Source of the DNA: UBA11986 sp963734955
GTDB lineage: Bacteria; Bacteroidota; Ignavibacteria; UBA10030; UBA6906
Direction of reading: 5' to 3'
NCBI GenBank assembly: GCA_963734955.1
Contig: CAVTJO010000012.1
Span: forward strand, 248,001 to 312,000
Length of the DNA stretch: 64,000 nucleotides
The position numbers and the translations under genes were made by a program. Every line of letters starts with the position of its first letter. The stretch's first letter is position 1. The notes below the pieces were generated by a model. That model had not been told where the DNA came from, ran no database searches, and saw only the letters and a program-made list of their open reading frames with translations. Shown here in pieces: positions 18,751 to 27,283 of this stretch.

Positions 18751-20808
18751 ATGTCACTTAGGCAGGCGGACAAATTTGTCAAGGAAGGTAATTACGAGGC
18801 CGCGCTCGAAGCCATTGCCCTGGCGCGACAGCTTGACCCTTCGAATCCCTATGCGATTGCATACGAGGAACGCGTGCGGACCCTGCTACATGCGCGACAA
18901 CAGAAACCCGGTGCTCAGGCCAGCGCCTCCGATTCTCCCGCCGAACGCGTCATCACCCCGCATCTCGAACAAATCTCAAAGCTCGCGTTGCAGCGGGAAC
19001 AAACGAGCGCAGCAGCGAACTCGATGCATCAACAGGACGCGTCCTCGCGCAAGCGCGAAGAGGAAGAACGCCTTAAACAGGAAGAACTTCGCCGTGCCGC
19101 GATCCACTCGAAGATCACCACTTTCCTGACAAGGGCTCAACAGTACCTCGCACGCAGTGAATTCACACGCGCACTTGACGAGTTGTCGCGCGCCCTGTTG
19201 CTTGACCCTTTGAATACAGAAGCAAAAACTCTCGAGCAACAGGTCCGAACACTTCACGAGGAATCGAACAAACGGAAGGAAGAGGAAAAAGTTCAGAGAG
19301 CGAAGGACGAGGACCGGAAGCAACAGGAACAACTCCAGGCCGAACTGGAACGATTACAGCAGGAACAGGACCTCCGGAAGCAAAGAGACGAAGAATCACG
19401 CCGTGTTGCTCAAAAGGAAAAAGTCGGGCAGTACCTTTCAAGATCGCGCGAACTGCTTGAGGCAGGACGGCTGCAGGAGGCACAGAACGAGCTCGCATTT
19501 GTTGTGGTAATCGACCCCTTGAACGGAGATGTCGCAACGCTTGGAGAGCAGATTCGCGCAAGGCAAGAGGAACTCAGGCAGGCCGAGATTGAACTTCGCC
19601 GCAAGAAGGAGGAAGAAGAACAAAAGCGACTTGAAGCAGTCAAGGCGACCGTGCAAAAACACATCGAGAATGCAAACGAACTTGCGGGGAATGGAGAGTT
19701 CGGTGAGGCGCTTCGTGTCATCACGCGCGCATTCGTTCTCGATCCGATGAGCGAGGAACTCCAGGAGTGCGAAAACAGGTTGATCGCGAAGCAGGAGGAG
19801 GAAATCCGGCGCGCTGATGAGCAGCGTATTGCAGAGGAAGAGGCAAATCGCCGAGAAGAGGAAGATGAACTCAAACGACGTGAGCAGGCTCAGCGTGAGC
19901 AAATGCTTCACCGCAGCAAGGCGGAAAGCGAAGCCCAACAACGCGAGGTCCACCAGAAGATCCAGGTCCACTTGGCGAAGGCTAGGGAACATCTCGTCCG
20001 GCAACAGTTCGAAGGGGCTCTCGCAGAGGTCGCTCTCGGGTTTTTGATCGACCCATTTCACGAAGAAGTGAAACAGATGGAACAACAGGTGCTCGCAGCA
20101 AGGTCGAAGGCCACACAGAACGATTCGGGGTCAAGCTCGCCGGCGGAGTCGCAGACAGAAGCCGGCTCCGGGGAAGCGATTGCGGCGCACGTTGCTGAGG
20201 CAAACCGTCTCCGGGAAAAGTACGAGTATGCCCAGGCACTCGAGGAGCTTGCAAAGGCCTTCATCCTTGATCCCCTGAATGAACTGATTCAACAATGCGA
20301 AAATACCATCCAGGAGGAATTCGCGGAATTCCAGAACGAGAAGGCCAGGCAAACCGATTCCAGACCGGCGGCACCATCATACTCTAATGTACACGTCGAT
20401 CGGGCAAAACAGTTTATCGACAGTGAATCATACGATGAAGCACTCGCTGAAATAGCCCTGGGTCTGACGGAGAATGAAAACGATGCCGAGTTACGCGAGC
20501 TTGAGCAGTCCATCTGGAAGTTGCAGTCGCGCCAAAGTCAACCGCAGAAAGAAGAACATCAGGATGAGGAAACGGCCCGCCGTGAACGCCTCATAAAGAT
20601 TCACCTCCTCGCAGCGGACGAGTTTGTCAAGCACAACGATTTCACAAGAGCCTTGGATGAGCTGGCCAAGGCGTTTGTGATCGACCCATTGAATAGTGAT
20701 GTCATGAAGATGGAGCACCGTTTGAGGCAGCAACAACTTCGCCACCAGCGCGTGCCCTCACAGCCATTAAAACTGGTGTATGGTGGAGACAAAGCCGCCG
20801 AAGGGTAG
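18751..20808 (+). CDS. Eight-repeat TPR-like / coiled-coil protein
   Basis: 685-aa cytoplasmic protein with no signal peptide or membrane segment. It is built from eight TPR-like units of about 40 residues, each with a core like A-x-x-x-x-x-x-x-x-F-x-x-AL-x-E-L-x-x-A-x-x-x-DPLN. Examples are FVKEGNYEAALEAIALARQL, FTRALDELSRALLLDPLN, FGEALRVITRAFVLDPMS, YAQALEELAKAFILDPLN and FTRALDELAKAFVIDPLN (units 1, 2, 4, 6 and 8). The units are separated by long Glu/Lys/Arg/Gln-rich stretches predicted as coiled coil (KRKEEEKVQRAKDEDRKQQE). Each repeat is spaced out rather than stacked, unlike a normal TPR solenoid. It lies between a receiver protein and a TPR-TonB fusion whose cytoplasmic part carries the same kind of repeat, so the three may form a scaffold. 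Function unknown. Confidence 0.8.
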   Translation: MSLRQADKFVKEGNYEAALEAIALARQLDPSNPYAIAYEERVRTLLHARQQKPGAQASASDSPAERVITPHLEQISKLALQREQTSAAANSMHQQDASSRKREEEERLKQEELRRAAIHSKITTFLTRAQQYLARSEFTRALDELSRALLLDPLNTEAKTLEQQVRTLHEESNKRKEEEKVQRAKDEDRKQQEQLQAELERLQQEQDLRKQRDEESRRVAQKEKVGQYLSRSRELLEAGRLQEAQNELAFVVVIDPLNGDVATLGEQIRARQEELRQAEIELRRKKEEEEQKRLEAVKATVQKHIENANELAGNGEFGEALRVITRAFVLDPMSEELQECENRLIAKQEEEIRRADEQRIAEEEANRREEEDELKRREQAQREQMLHRSKAESEAQQREVHQKIQVHLAKAREHLVRQQFEGALAEVALGFLIDPFHEEVKQMEQQVLAARSKATQNDSGSSSPAESQTEAGSGEAIAAHVAEANRLREKYEYAQALEELAKAFILDPLNELIQQCENTIQEEFAEFQNEKARQTDSRPAAPSYSNVHVDRAKQFIDSESYDEALAEIALGLTENENDAELRELEQSIWKLQSRQSQPQKEEHQDEETARRERLIKIHLLAADEFVKHNDFTRALDELAKAFVIDPLNSDVMKMEHRLRQQQLRHQRVPSQPLKLVYGGDKAAEG

Positions 20809-20847
20809 CAGGATCTGATTCAGCATCAACCAGATTGCGAAGGGAAT

Positions 20848-22395
20848 ATGAGCACAACGAATGCCCCACAGATTGAATCGGTACTTCGAAAGCAGGTACT
20901 CGATATTCTTGATCTCGCGAAGGCGGGACAGTTTTCGAAGAGCCTTGGAACGGTGAGGAGCGCAAAGGCAATTTACCCAAGGAATATCTTCATCATTGCT
21001 CTTGAGAAGCAGCTTGAAAAACTGCTTGCCATGACGTACAGCCCCGCGCTGACAGATCCTGATCGTCAGAGAGAACTTCTCGAATCCATTCCCAACCTGG
21101 TTCATCGTGCAGTCGAGGCGATGGAGGGCGAAGAGCCTGTTCCCGCAGCCCGACCGTCCGAACACTCGGAGGAACGAGAGGCGGCGTTTGCAAGACTGAA
21201 GGATGAGTATTTCCAGCTTGCCGATGCCCATGTAAAGAACGGTGAATACCAAAATGCGTTACAGGAAATCAAGCGGGTGTTGATTCTTGACCCCGAGAAC
21301 AGCACGGCCAGGGAGTATCAGAAGAAAATCGGCGAATTTGTCGATCTGAAGGAGAAGGCTCTGCAGGCAGAACAATCATCAACCGCACAGGAGAGCAAGC
21401 CCAAGCCTGAGGCGGACCCAGCCCAACATGTTGTGGATAAGGGAGTCCCCCCTGTTAGACATCAAGTCCAGAAAGATGTCGAGAAGGCCGCGATAAAACA
21501 TACAGCGGAAGCCTCCGTTCCTGCAAAACCGAAAAAACTTTCACTGAACGCGATCGTTCTCGTTACTATACCTGCGCTCGTTGTTTGTTTGGTCGCTGCG
21601 TATTTCTTCCTCGCTCCGGAGGACACGAACTCTCAACCTGTGACTACTCCAACTGCACGCACTACTCAGGCTGCACCTGTCCAGAACGTCCTTGACGCAC
21701 CCAAAACGGAATTAGTCGAGCCCAATAAACAGGAATCACGAGACGTGGCTACCCCCGCATCCTCGGACAATCAACAACCGGCAACAGTTCAAAGTCAGGG
21801 TGAACGGAGAACAGAGAACAAAAGTGAGACCACTTCCGAGAATTCATCATTCAACAAGACGGATCTCAAAGCATCAAACCCTGGAACTGCAAGGACTAAC
21901 CCAAAGACCGAATCCTCAAGTGAGCCACCACCTGCAAGCAATGAGCCGGTGTCGCCGACAAGAAACAAAAACGTCACCACCAGTTCTCGCGATAACACGG
22001 CCAGCCAGACCGTCAAGGCTCCGGAGCCAAAGCCCCCACAGCTTGCAAAGCTGGACGTGACTCCGACATTGCCTGTTACGCGTTCTGAAATAACAAATCC
22101 CCCCCCGATCTCATACACCGAGCGAAAGCCACAGATCGTCCACCTTGCCTCGCCAGTATTTCCCGAGGCTGCCCGGTTAACCGGAGCACAAGGGGAGGTT
22201 TTAGTGAGCGTCCAAATTGACCCACAGGGTAAACCGATTCGGGCCAAGATTCTGCGGAGTAGCAGTGAGTTGTTCAATTCCGCTGTGATCGACGCAGTGA
22301 TGCACTCGCAGTACTCGCCCGGAGTGATGCCCAGCGGTCCAGTAACCACTTGGCTCACCGTTCCATTCACATTCAAGCGCAATGTGAGCAACTGA
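20848..22395 (+). CDS. TonB-type protein with cytoplasmic TPR domain
   Basis: 515-aa inner-membrane protein of unusual architecture. Residues 1-160 are cytoplasmic, with two TPR-like units (AKAGQFSKSLGTVRSAKAIY; VKNGEYQNALQEIKRVLILD). A Lys-rich stretch precedes one membrane span (IVLVTIPALVVCLVAAYFFL, near 235-255). A Pro/Thr/Ser/Glu-rich periplasmic spacer of about 170 residues follows, and then a TonB C-terminal domain (IVHLASPVFPEAARLTGAQG, VLVSVQIDPQGKPIRAKIL, AVIDAVMHSQYSPG). TonB transmits ExbBD-derived energy to outer-membrane receptors and normally has only a short cytoplasmic tail. A large TPR tail suggests regulation through cytoplasmic partners such as the upstream TPR protein and receiver. 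No ExbB/ExbD is encoded here. Confidence 0.83.
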   Translation: MSTTNAPQIESVLRKQVLDILDLAKAGQFSKSLGTVRSAKAIYPRNIFIIALEKQLEKLLAMTYSPALTDPDRQRELLESIPNLVHRAVEAMEGEEPVPAARPSEHSEEREAAFARLKDEYFQLADAHVKNGEYQNALQEIKRVLILDPENSTAREYQKKIGEFVDLKEKALQAEQSSTAQESKPKPEADPAQHVVDKGVPPVRHQVQKDVEKAAIKHTAEASVPAKPKKLSLNAIVLVTIPALVVCLVAAYFFLAPEDTNSQPVTTPTARTTQAAPVQNVLDAPKTELVEPNKQESRDVATPASSDNQQPATVQSQGERRTENKSETTSENSSFNKTDLKASNPGTARTNPKTESSSEPPPASNEPVSPTRNKNVTTSSRDNTASQTVKAPEPKPPQLAKLDVTPTLPVTRSEITNPPPISYTERKPQIVHLASPVFPEAARLTGAQGEVLVSVQIDPQGKPIRAKILRSSSELFNSAVIDAVMHSQYSPGVMPSGPVTTWLTVPFTFKRNVSN

Positions 22396-22440
22396 TCAGA
22401 GCATTTTCCCCAAAGCGGTGAACCTCCGTTTTCAGTGTGA

Positions 22441-22480
22441 AGGCCGGAGACTCTTTGCACCAAGGGAATCACCGGCCTTA
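22441..22480. terminator. Hairpin between convergent genes
   Basis: AAGGCCGG (22441-22448) pairs perfectly with CCGGCCTT (22473-22480) across a 24-nt loop, in the 97-bp gap between the TonB gene and the convergent VWA gene. There is no clear T-run, so it is only a probable shared terminator. Confidence 0.4.
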
Positions 22481-22492
22481 TGAATCGAAATG

Positions 22493-23836
22493 TTATTTCT
22501 GTCTTTGAGTTTTGTAGTTATCATATTGGATCGATTTCTTTACCACACGCGCGTCGTTGCTTCTATCCTTCAAGGTCTTCGCATAACCATCCAGTCGTGA
22601 CGTTTGCGCTCTGATTGCCGCCACAGCCTCTCCTGTCATTGATGACGCAGGCGACGCGTTGAGAAGATGCTTCGCTTCGTTCATGACTTGTTCCGCCTCT
22701 TCATGCCGTCCTTCATCAAGCGCCTGCATGGCTTTCTCCACTTTCCGAGTCGAGAGCGCGATGTCGGCCTTCGCCTGAGTGTCCCAGTCCGTGTTCTTCT
22801 TGATTACAGCAACGTCGTGTGTATAGTGAACCGACACCGAGAACGCCGGGTAACGTGCGGGACGGATCAACTCCGACTCGTATCTCAAAACACCGGAAGC
22901 CACCGTAACTGTACCGGCACCTTCCGGAATAAGCAGTTCAACCGTAAACTCCCTTTGTTCGTTGGCGTAGATGTCGCCGACCGGAATGACGTACTTTTCA
23001 CCCTCCGGATGGTGTTCACATCCTATCACATCACGAACGCTCACATCATGGCCAAGCGTGAGCTCAATAGATGCATTCTGCGCAACAACCGAGGAAAGAG
23101 TGTTCATCTCACCACTCATGATGGATGCAAGGTTGCGGGGACTCTCGATGAAGTAGTAGTTGCCCCCGCCAGCTTCTGAAAGTCCAACCATCATGTTCTC
23201 GTTATACTCCGCTCCGACACCTATTGTGGTCAGCGAGATGGACCTCATCCGAAACTCTCTGGCAATCCGGTTGAGCTCGTGGGGATTCGTTATTCCCTGG
23301 TTGGCAAGTCCGTCTGAAAGAAGAATCACCCTGTTCACATACTCGCGTGTCAGGTTCCGTTCGACCTGTCTGAACCCCTCCATCATTCCTCCCCCGAGGT
23401 TTGTTGAACCTCGCGGGTAAATCCGATCCACCAGCCTCCGCAATTCTGCCTTGCTTTCCACCCGACACGCAAGATACGGGACCTCGACAACATCGTCGTA
23501 GATGACAAGCGAGAAGATATCTTGATGCTCGAGCTGGTCAATGAGCCTGAGAAGCGCTTGTCTTGCAAATTCTATCTTCCCGGCATCTGCCATGGAGCCG
23601 CTGCGATCAAGCACGACTGCAACGTTCATCGGGCGACGCTCGGGTCGACCGGCCTCGGAGGTTGCGAGTGATATTTGCAGGTAGGTCGTGCCTCCGTGTG
23701 TGGACATGTACGGGCAACTCAACCTGGCATCCATTGTTATGCGAGGCGACCCGGGGGGAAATGACATCGCTGATGAAAGAGGACTAAATGCCAGAACCAT
23801 AAGAAAGGCAATAGATGTAACGTTCGATGTTTTCAT
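22493..23836 (-). CDS. Secreted von Willebrand factor A domain protein
   Basis: 447-aa exported protein with a signal peptide (MKTSNVTSIAFLMVLAFSPL, then SSAMS) and a strong ribosome site (GGAGGTGG, 3 bp before ATG). Residues about 70-235 form a VWA domain with an intact metal-ion-dependent adhesion site: VVLDRSGSMADAGK (DxSxS), the threonine in RGSTNLGGG, and ILLSDGLANQG. A beta-sandwich region follows, then a helical tail (KADIALSTRKVEKAMQALDE, EEAEQVMNEAKHLL). The layout is that of the bacterial VWA family fused to a stress-related C-terminal region. The function of these proteins is usually metal-dependent protein binding in the periplasm. It lies 52 bp downstream of the DUF4139 gene on the same strand and may be co-expressed with it. 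Confidence 0.85.
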   Translation of the reverse strand: MKTSNVTSIAFLMVLAFSPLSSAMSFPPGSPRITMDARLSCPYMSTHGGTTYLQISLATSEAGRPERRPMNVAVVLDRSGSMADAGKIEFARQALLRLIDQLEHQDIFSLVIYDDVVEVPYLACRVESKAELRRLVDRIYPRGSTNLGGGMMEGFRQVERNLTREYVNRVILLSDGLANQGITNPHELNRIAREFRMRSISLTTIGVGAEYNENMMVGLSEAGGGNYYFIESPRNLASIMSGEMNTLSSVVAQNASIELTLGHDVSVRDVIGCEHHPEGEKYVIPVGDIYANEQREFTVELLIPEGAGTVTVASGVLRYESELIRPARYPAFSVSVHYTHDVAVIKKNTDWDTQAKADIALSTRKVEKAMQALDEGRHEEAEQVMNEAKHLLNASPASSMTGEAVAAIRAQTSRLDGYAKTLKDRSNDARVVKKSIQYDNYKTQRQK

Positions 23837-23888
23837 TTGCCACCTCCATGTTTGTGTTTCGCACCAACAATGATCTGATCTAATCGCT

Positions 23889-25385
23889 CTACCACGAGTA
23901 ACGAATCGTGTACGTCACCACCTTCTCCTGATCCTTGCCAATCCTTACCGGAAACTTCAGCGTTGATTGGTCGACTTTCTCCCACTCAGTGTTCGCTTTG
24001 ATGATCTCCCACTGGCTCCATCGCCACGGATGTTCATACACAAGTACTTCTGCAATATCCTTTTTGTGGTTGCGGACCTTGATCTCGATCGTCTCCTCGA
24101 CAACCCTCCCGGCAGCATACGACTTGAAGTCTTTCTGTGCCCTCTCTCCGACAATATCAAAGGCGTTACCAAGGTATAACTTGATTTCCTCGTCCTTTGC
24201 GGTATGATCGATTTCGTCTTCACCTACGAACTGCTCCTTCCCTTCATCATCGCGTTTATATACCCGCACTTTGCCCTTCGGAAGCGGCATCCCCAGCCCT
24301 GCCTTCTCCTCGTTCTTGAACGTGACGAACACCCCGACCTTCGGGTTTGACTGCTGTCCGAAGCTCCCTTGCGAACGATAGGAGTAGTTGTTGTAATAGT
24401 ATCGCCACTGGTCGCCGAACCCATCGTAGATGAAAACCTTTCTTGATGGAATGTTGGCCCCCGATGTAAGTTCAATTTGTTTCGTCTCGTTGTTTTTGAG
24501 ATCGGTTCGACGCTGCAGCGAGTAGAGCTTGTATTCAAACAAGTCTGTCTGTTTGAACTGTGGTTGTGCGGCCTCCGATACCGCACCCATATTCTTGGCC
24601 ATCCTCATTCCGTCAAATTCATTTTGGACGACATTCACATCTCCGGCAACCAGCTTTAATCCAGCGTTCTTGAATTCGGTTCCGGAGTTGTTGGTCAGGG
24701 TCACCCACCCGGTAAGGTCAAGCTTTGAGTCATTTCTGTCGAGCAAGGCGACATAGTTGCACGTCCACGATAGCTGACCTGCAAGGTAGCTGATTTCGGT
24801 TCTCTGTTGGCCAGCCTTGTCGTTGGCAACGAGCCATTCGAGCTGCGGCTTGAGGATAAGTCCCTCGGGAAGACTTGGAAGGACAAGTCGACCCGCAGGA
24901 TTCAACTCGATCTTGTCACCGATCTCCGCAACCATCCCGCCGGTGCTGATGAAGCTTCCATATGCAGGTTGGGCGGAAAACCCCGTGGCAAGGAGCTTTC
25001 CCAAGACTGAGTATTCCTTCTTTGTCGCCTCATCGTAACGAACAAACTCAACCTGTTTGCCGAGATACTTCTCGAGGAGCTTTGCCTGGTGCACCAAATC
25101 GTATTGATAGTTTTGTTCCAGAACCTTCACCCCATTCGGGTCAGTGAGGCTGAGGAAGTGCACCGAAGTACCATCAATCGTGGATGGAATGTCGGGTATA
25201 ACAACTCGGCTCATCCCCTTTGCCAGGGTGAGCGTTCGTTCCTCGCGTATGAGCGATAGGTTCTGGTTATAAATGGTTAGGTCGACCGACGTGCGCTCCC
25301 CGTTGCTCGTGGTCTCCTTTTCCTGCCCTGACGCCATCACTACACTGCCTAGCAGCAGAACAAACAGCAGACTGGTTCTTTTCAC
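23889..25385 (-). CDS. DUF4139-domain exported protein
   Basis: 498-aa protein with a GTG start at 25385, chosen because AAGGAGG sits 5 bp before it and a signal peptide follows directly (VKRTSLLFVLLLGSVVMASG). Upstream ATGs lack a ribosome site. The sequence matches the DUF4139 architecture: an N-terminal sandwich (VDLTIYNQNLSLIREERTL, VVIPDIPSTIDGTSVHFLSL), a central part (QQRTEISYLAGQLSWTCNY, LDLTGWVTLTNNSGTEFKNA) and the C-terminal sandwich (RVVEETIEIKVRNHK, WRWSQWEIIKANTEWEKV, EKVVTYTIRYSW). No biochemical role is established for the family. It is divergent from the ECF sigma factor gene with 141 bp between the two starts, so it may be a target of that sigma factor. Confidence 0.83.
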   Translation of the reverse strand: MKRTSLLFVLLLGSVVMASGQEKETTSNGERTSVDLTIYNQNLSLIREERTLTLAKGMSRVVIPDIPSTIDGTSVHFLSLTDPNGVKVLEQNYQYDLVHQAKLLEKYLGKQVEFVRYDEATKKEYSVLGKLLATGFSAQPAYGSFISTGGMVAEIGDKIELNPAGRLVLPSLPEGLILKPQLEWLVANDKAGQQRTEISYLAGQLSWTCNYVALLDRNDSKLDLTGWVTLTNNSGTEFKNAGLKLVAGDVNVVQNEFDGMRMAKNMGAVSEAAQPQFKQTDLFEYKLYSLQRRTDLKNNETKQIELTSGANIPSRKVFIYDGFGDQWRYYYNNYSYRSQGSFGQQSNPKVGVFVTFKNEEKAGLGMPLPKGKVRVYKRDDEGKEQFVGEDEIDHTAKDEEIKLYLGNAFDIVGERAQKDFKSYAAGRVVEETIEIKVRNHKKDIAEVLVYEHPWRWSQWEIIKANTEWEKVDQSTLKFPVRIGKDQEKVVTYTIRYSW

Positions 25386-25526
25386 GGTGTCCTCCTTGTG
25401 TTGTAGGTAGTTATGTCTCCAATGATTTCCGCTCATATGAATCAAGCCTTTTGCTCTCTACAAAATTCTTCTTATCTTCTGCCATTCACCTTCTGACAGT
25501 TAATGTCATTAACCAATGAAAGGTAA

Positions 25527-26087
25527 ATGAACCTCTTCTTTCTGAACGAAGATATCCGCATTATTGACCAGATAAGAAAGGGCGATGAAGAGGCTTTGGT
25601 GATGCTATACAGAAACAACGAAAGGCAGATTTCTGCATTTGTTGCAAGAAACAACGGGACAACCGATGATGCCGAGGATCTGCTCCAGGAGGCCCTGGTA
25701 ATATTGTGGGAGAAGGTCAGAACAGGGTGTTACGAACCTACGGCGAAGATAAGCACGTTCGTCTTTGGCACGGCGAAGAATCTTTGGCTGAGGAAACTTG
25801 CACGGTCACGTCGTGAAATTGCCGTGAACATGGAACTTGATCCGACACCAAGCAATGATAGGTCGGCTCTGGAAGAAATGATTGAAAGTGAGGAAAGTGC
25901 CCGGATTGCAGCAGCACTTGACACCCTCGGCGATCCGTGCCGGAAATTGCTCCTTTCTTTCTACTGGGAAGAGATTTCGATGGATGAAATCGCGCGCCGA
26001 CTCGGATTCGCAAATGCCGACACCGCAAAGTCAAAGAAGTATCAATGCAAGAAAGCCCTGCAGAAACTCTTGAAGGAACTTCAGTAG
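25527..26087 (+). CDS. ECF-type RNA polymerase sigma factor
   Basis: 186-aa sigma-70-family factor. Region 2 spans residues 8-85 (IDQIRKGDEEALVMLYRNNE; GTTDDAEDLLQEALVILWEK, the core- and -10-binding helices). Region 4 spans residues 125-180 (ARIAAALDTLGDPCRKLLLS, FYWEEISMDEIARRLGF, with the helix-turn-helix ADTAKSKKYQCKKALQKLL). Region 3 is absent, as in ECF factors. AAAGG lies 3 bp before the ATG. The next gene, 4 bp downstream, is its probable anti-sigma factor. The divergent DUF4139 gene is a candidate target. Confidence 0.88.
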   Translation: MNLFFLNEDIRIIDQIRKGDEEALVMLYRNNERQISAFVARNNGTTDDAEDLLQEALVILWEKVRTGCYEPTAKISTFVFGTAKNLWLRKLARSRREIAVNMELDPTPSNDRSALEEMIESEESARIAAALDTLGDPCRKLLLSFYWEEISMDEIARRLGFANADTAKSKKYQCKKALQKLLKELQ

Positions 26088-26091
26088 AGTC

Positions 26092-27249
26092 ATGACAGAG
26101 AAAAGCATTGAACATTGGACCGATGATGACGAACTTCTCTCGAAGTTTGTGCTACATCAGCTTTCTGCCGCCGAAGAGAGGTTGCTGTCCTCCCATCTGC
26201 GTTCGTGCACAACGTGTCGAGCTGCTGTGGATGATGAGGTCCGAATTGTTGCAGGGATACGACATGCCGGACGGGCGGAATTGAAACAGCAATTGGGTTC
26301 GCTCCTTGCCCGCAACAAACAACAAGCGGTCACAGACGTACCCCGAAGAATATTCGATGGACGCGTTCCCTGGACCCGCGTCGCAAGCCTTGCGGCCGTG
26401 CTGGCAATCATCGTTGCCGTAGGTGTGTACAACAACTGGTTTGGGCTGAACTATCGAAACCCTACTACTCAACATGAGATAGTTCAAGAGCAGCCTATCC
26501 GCAGAGCTGAGCCGGAGAAAAAACAGGGAGCGCCGGCATCGGAACCGGACAAGACAATCGCTCAAATCGATCACACAAATGAAGCATCTGGATCACAAGG
26601 GAAGTCAATGGTCAGGGTGGAGCCGCTCAAGGAAAAGTCCGAAGCACATGCACCAGATAAAGATAAGGAGTTGAGGCAATCACTTGCGCCATCGCCAGCA
26701 CAGAATTCTCGTGATGAAATCGCCGTTGGAAAGATTCAGAAGTCCGAATACCGGGTAAACTTGAGCGATCAATCCTCGAAAGGCGGGGAACAGGAATTCT
26801 GGGTCGAAGGCCGTATCATCCCGCCCGGAGGGGCCGATTCAGGAACCATGCAAAACGGTCCATCGGTAGAACGGCAGGATCAGATGAGGGTAGCTGCTGC
26901 TCCACGGTCAGGTCTGAAGAAAGAATCCGAGCAGCTTCCCAGAAACAGTGTGCAACATACAAGGATCGAATTCTCTCTGGACCAGAGACCGTTGTCCTCC
27001 CTTCCACAATCGCTCCAGAACCGACAGATGCAGAACGCGGGAACAGTCCAGACACTCATCAAAAATCGAGAGGATACAGTTCAACTTACGCTGTACCTTG
27101 AGTCTCCGCTTCCTGACTCCGAGTTGCGCACAGCAGATGTCAGAGTTGTTGGCGATGACTCACTCGTCCTCAGCCTGCAGAACAGGCAAATTGGCTACAG
27201 GCTCCCGCCGGCTGTGCAGAGCCAGGTGAATATGAAGCTAAGGAGGTAA
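26092..27249 (+). CDS. Zinc-finger anti-sigma factor, membrane-anchored
   Basis: 385-aa protein whose gene begins 4 bp after the sigma factor stop. The N-terminal 50 residues form a putative zinc-binding anti-sigma fold (HQLSAAEERLLSSHLRSC, CTTCRAAVDDE; H-x3-C-x2-C pattern). A single membrane span is at about residues 102-122 (VASLAAVLAIIVAVGVY). The remaining 260 residues, presumably periplasmic, are hydrophilic and rich in Gln, Ser, Lys and Glu with few recognisable folds, ending in a more ordered stretch (LTLYLESPLPDSELRTADVR, LQNRQIGYRLPPAVQSQ). It should hold the sigma factor at the membrane and release it on an envelope signal. The long low-complexity periplasmic part is larger than in most anti-sigma factors. 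Confidence 0.8.
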   Translation: MTEKSIEHWTDDDELLSKFVLHQLSAAEERLLSSHLRSCTTCRAAVDDEVRIVAGIRHAGRAELKQQLGSLLARNKQQAVTDVPRRIFDGRVPWTRVASLAAVLAIIVAVGVYNNWFGLNYRNPTTQHEIVQEQPIRRAEPEKKQGAPASEPDKTIAQIDHTNEASGSQGKSMVRVEPLKEKSEAHAPDKDKELRQSLAPSPAQNSRDEIAVGKIQKSEYRVNLSDQSSKGGEQEFWVEGRIIPPGGADSGTMQNGPSVERQDQMRVAAAPRSGLKKESEQLPRNSVQHTRIEFSLDQRPLSSLPQSLQNRQMQNAGTVQTLIKNREDTVQLTLYLESPLPDSELRTADVRVVGDDSLVLSLQNRQIGYRLPPAVQSQVNMKLRR

Positions 27250-27283
27250 GCATCCACTCAAACTCATCGTGAGGGCAGCAATG

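Noticed and set aside
18686..19129. 147-codon plus-strand frame overlapping the TPR gene
   Set aside because: Composition rich in Arg/Pro/Ser typical of a shadow frame. The TPR frame explains the region.
19410..20085. Long Ser/Leu-rich minus-strand frames under the TPR gene
   Set aside because: They arise because the complement of Glu/Lys/Gln-rich coding DNA lacks stops. No start signals or folds.
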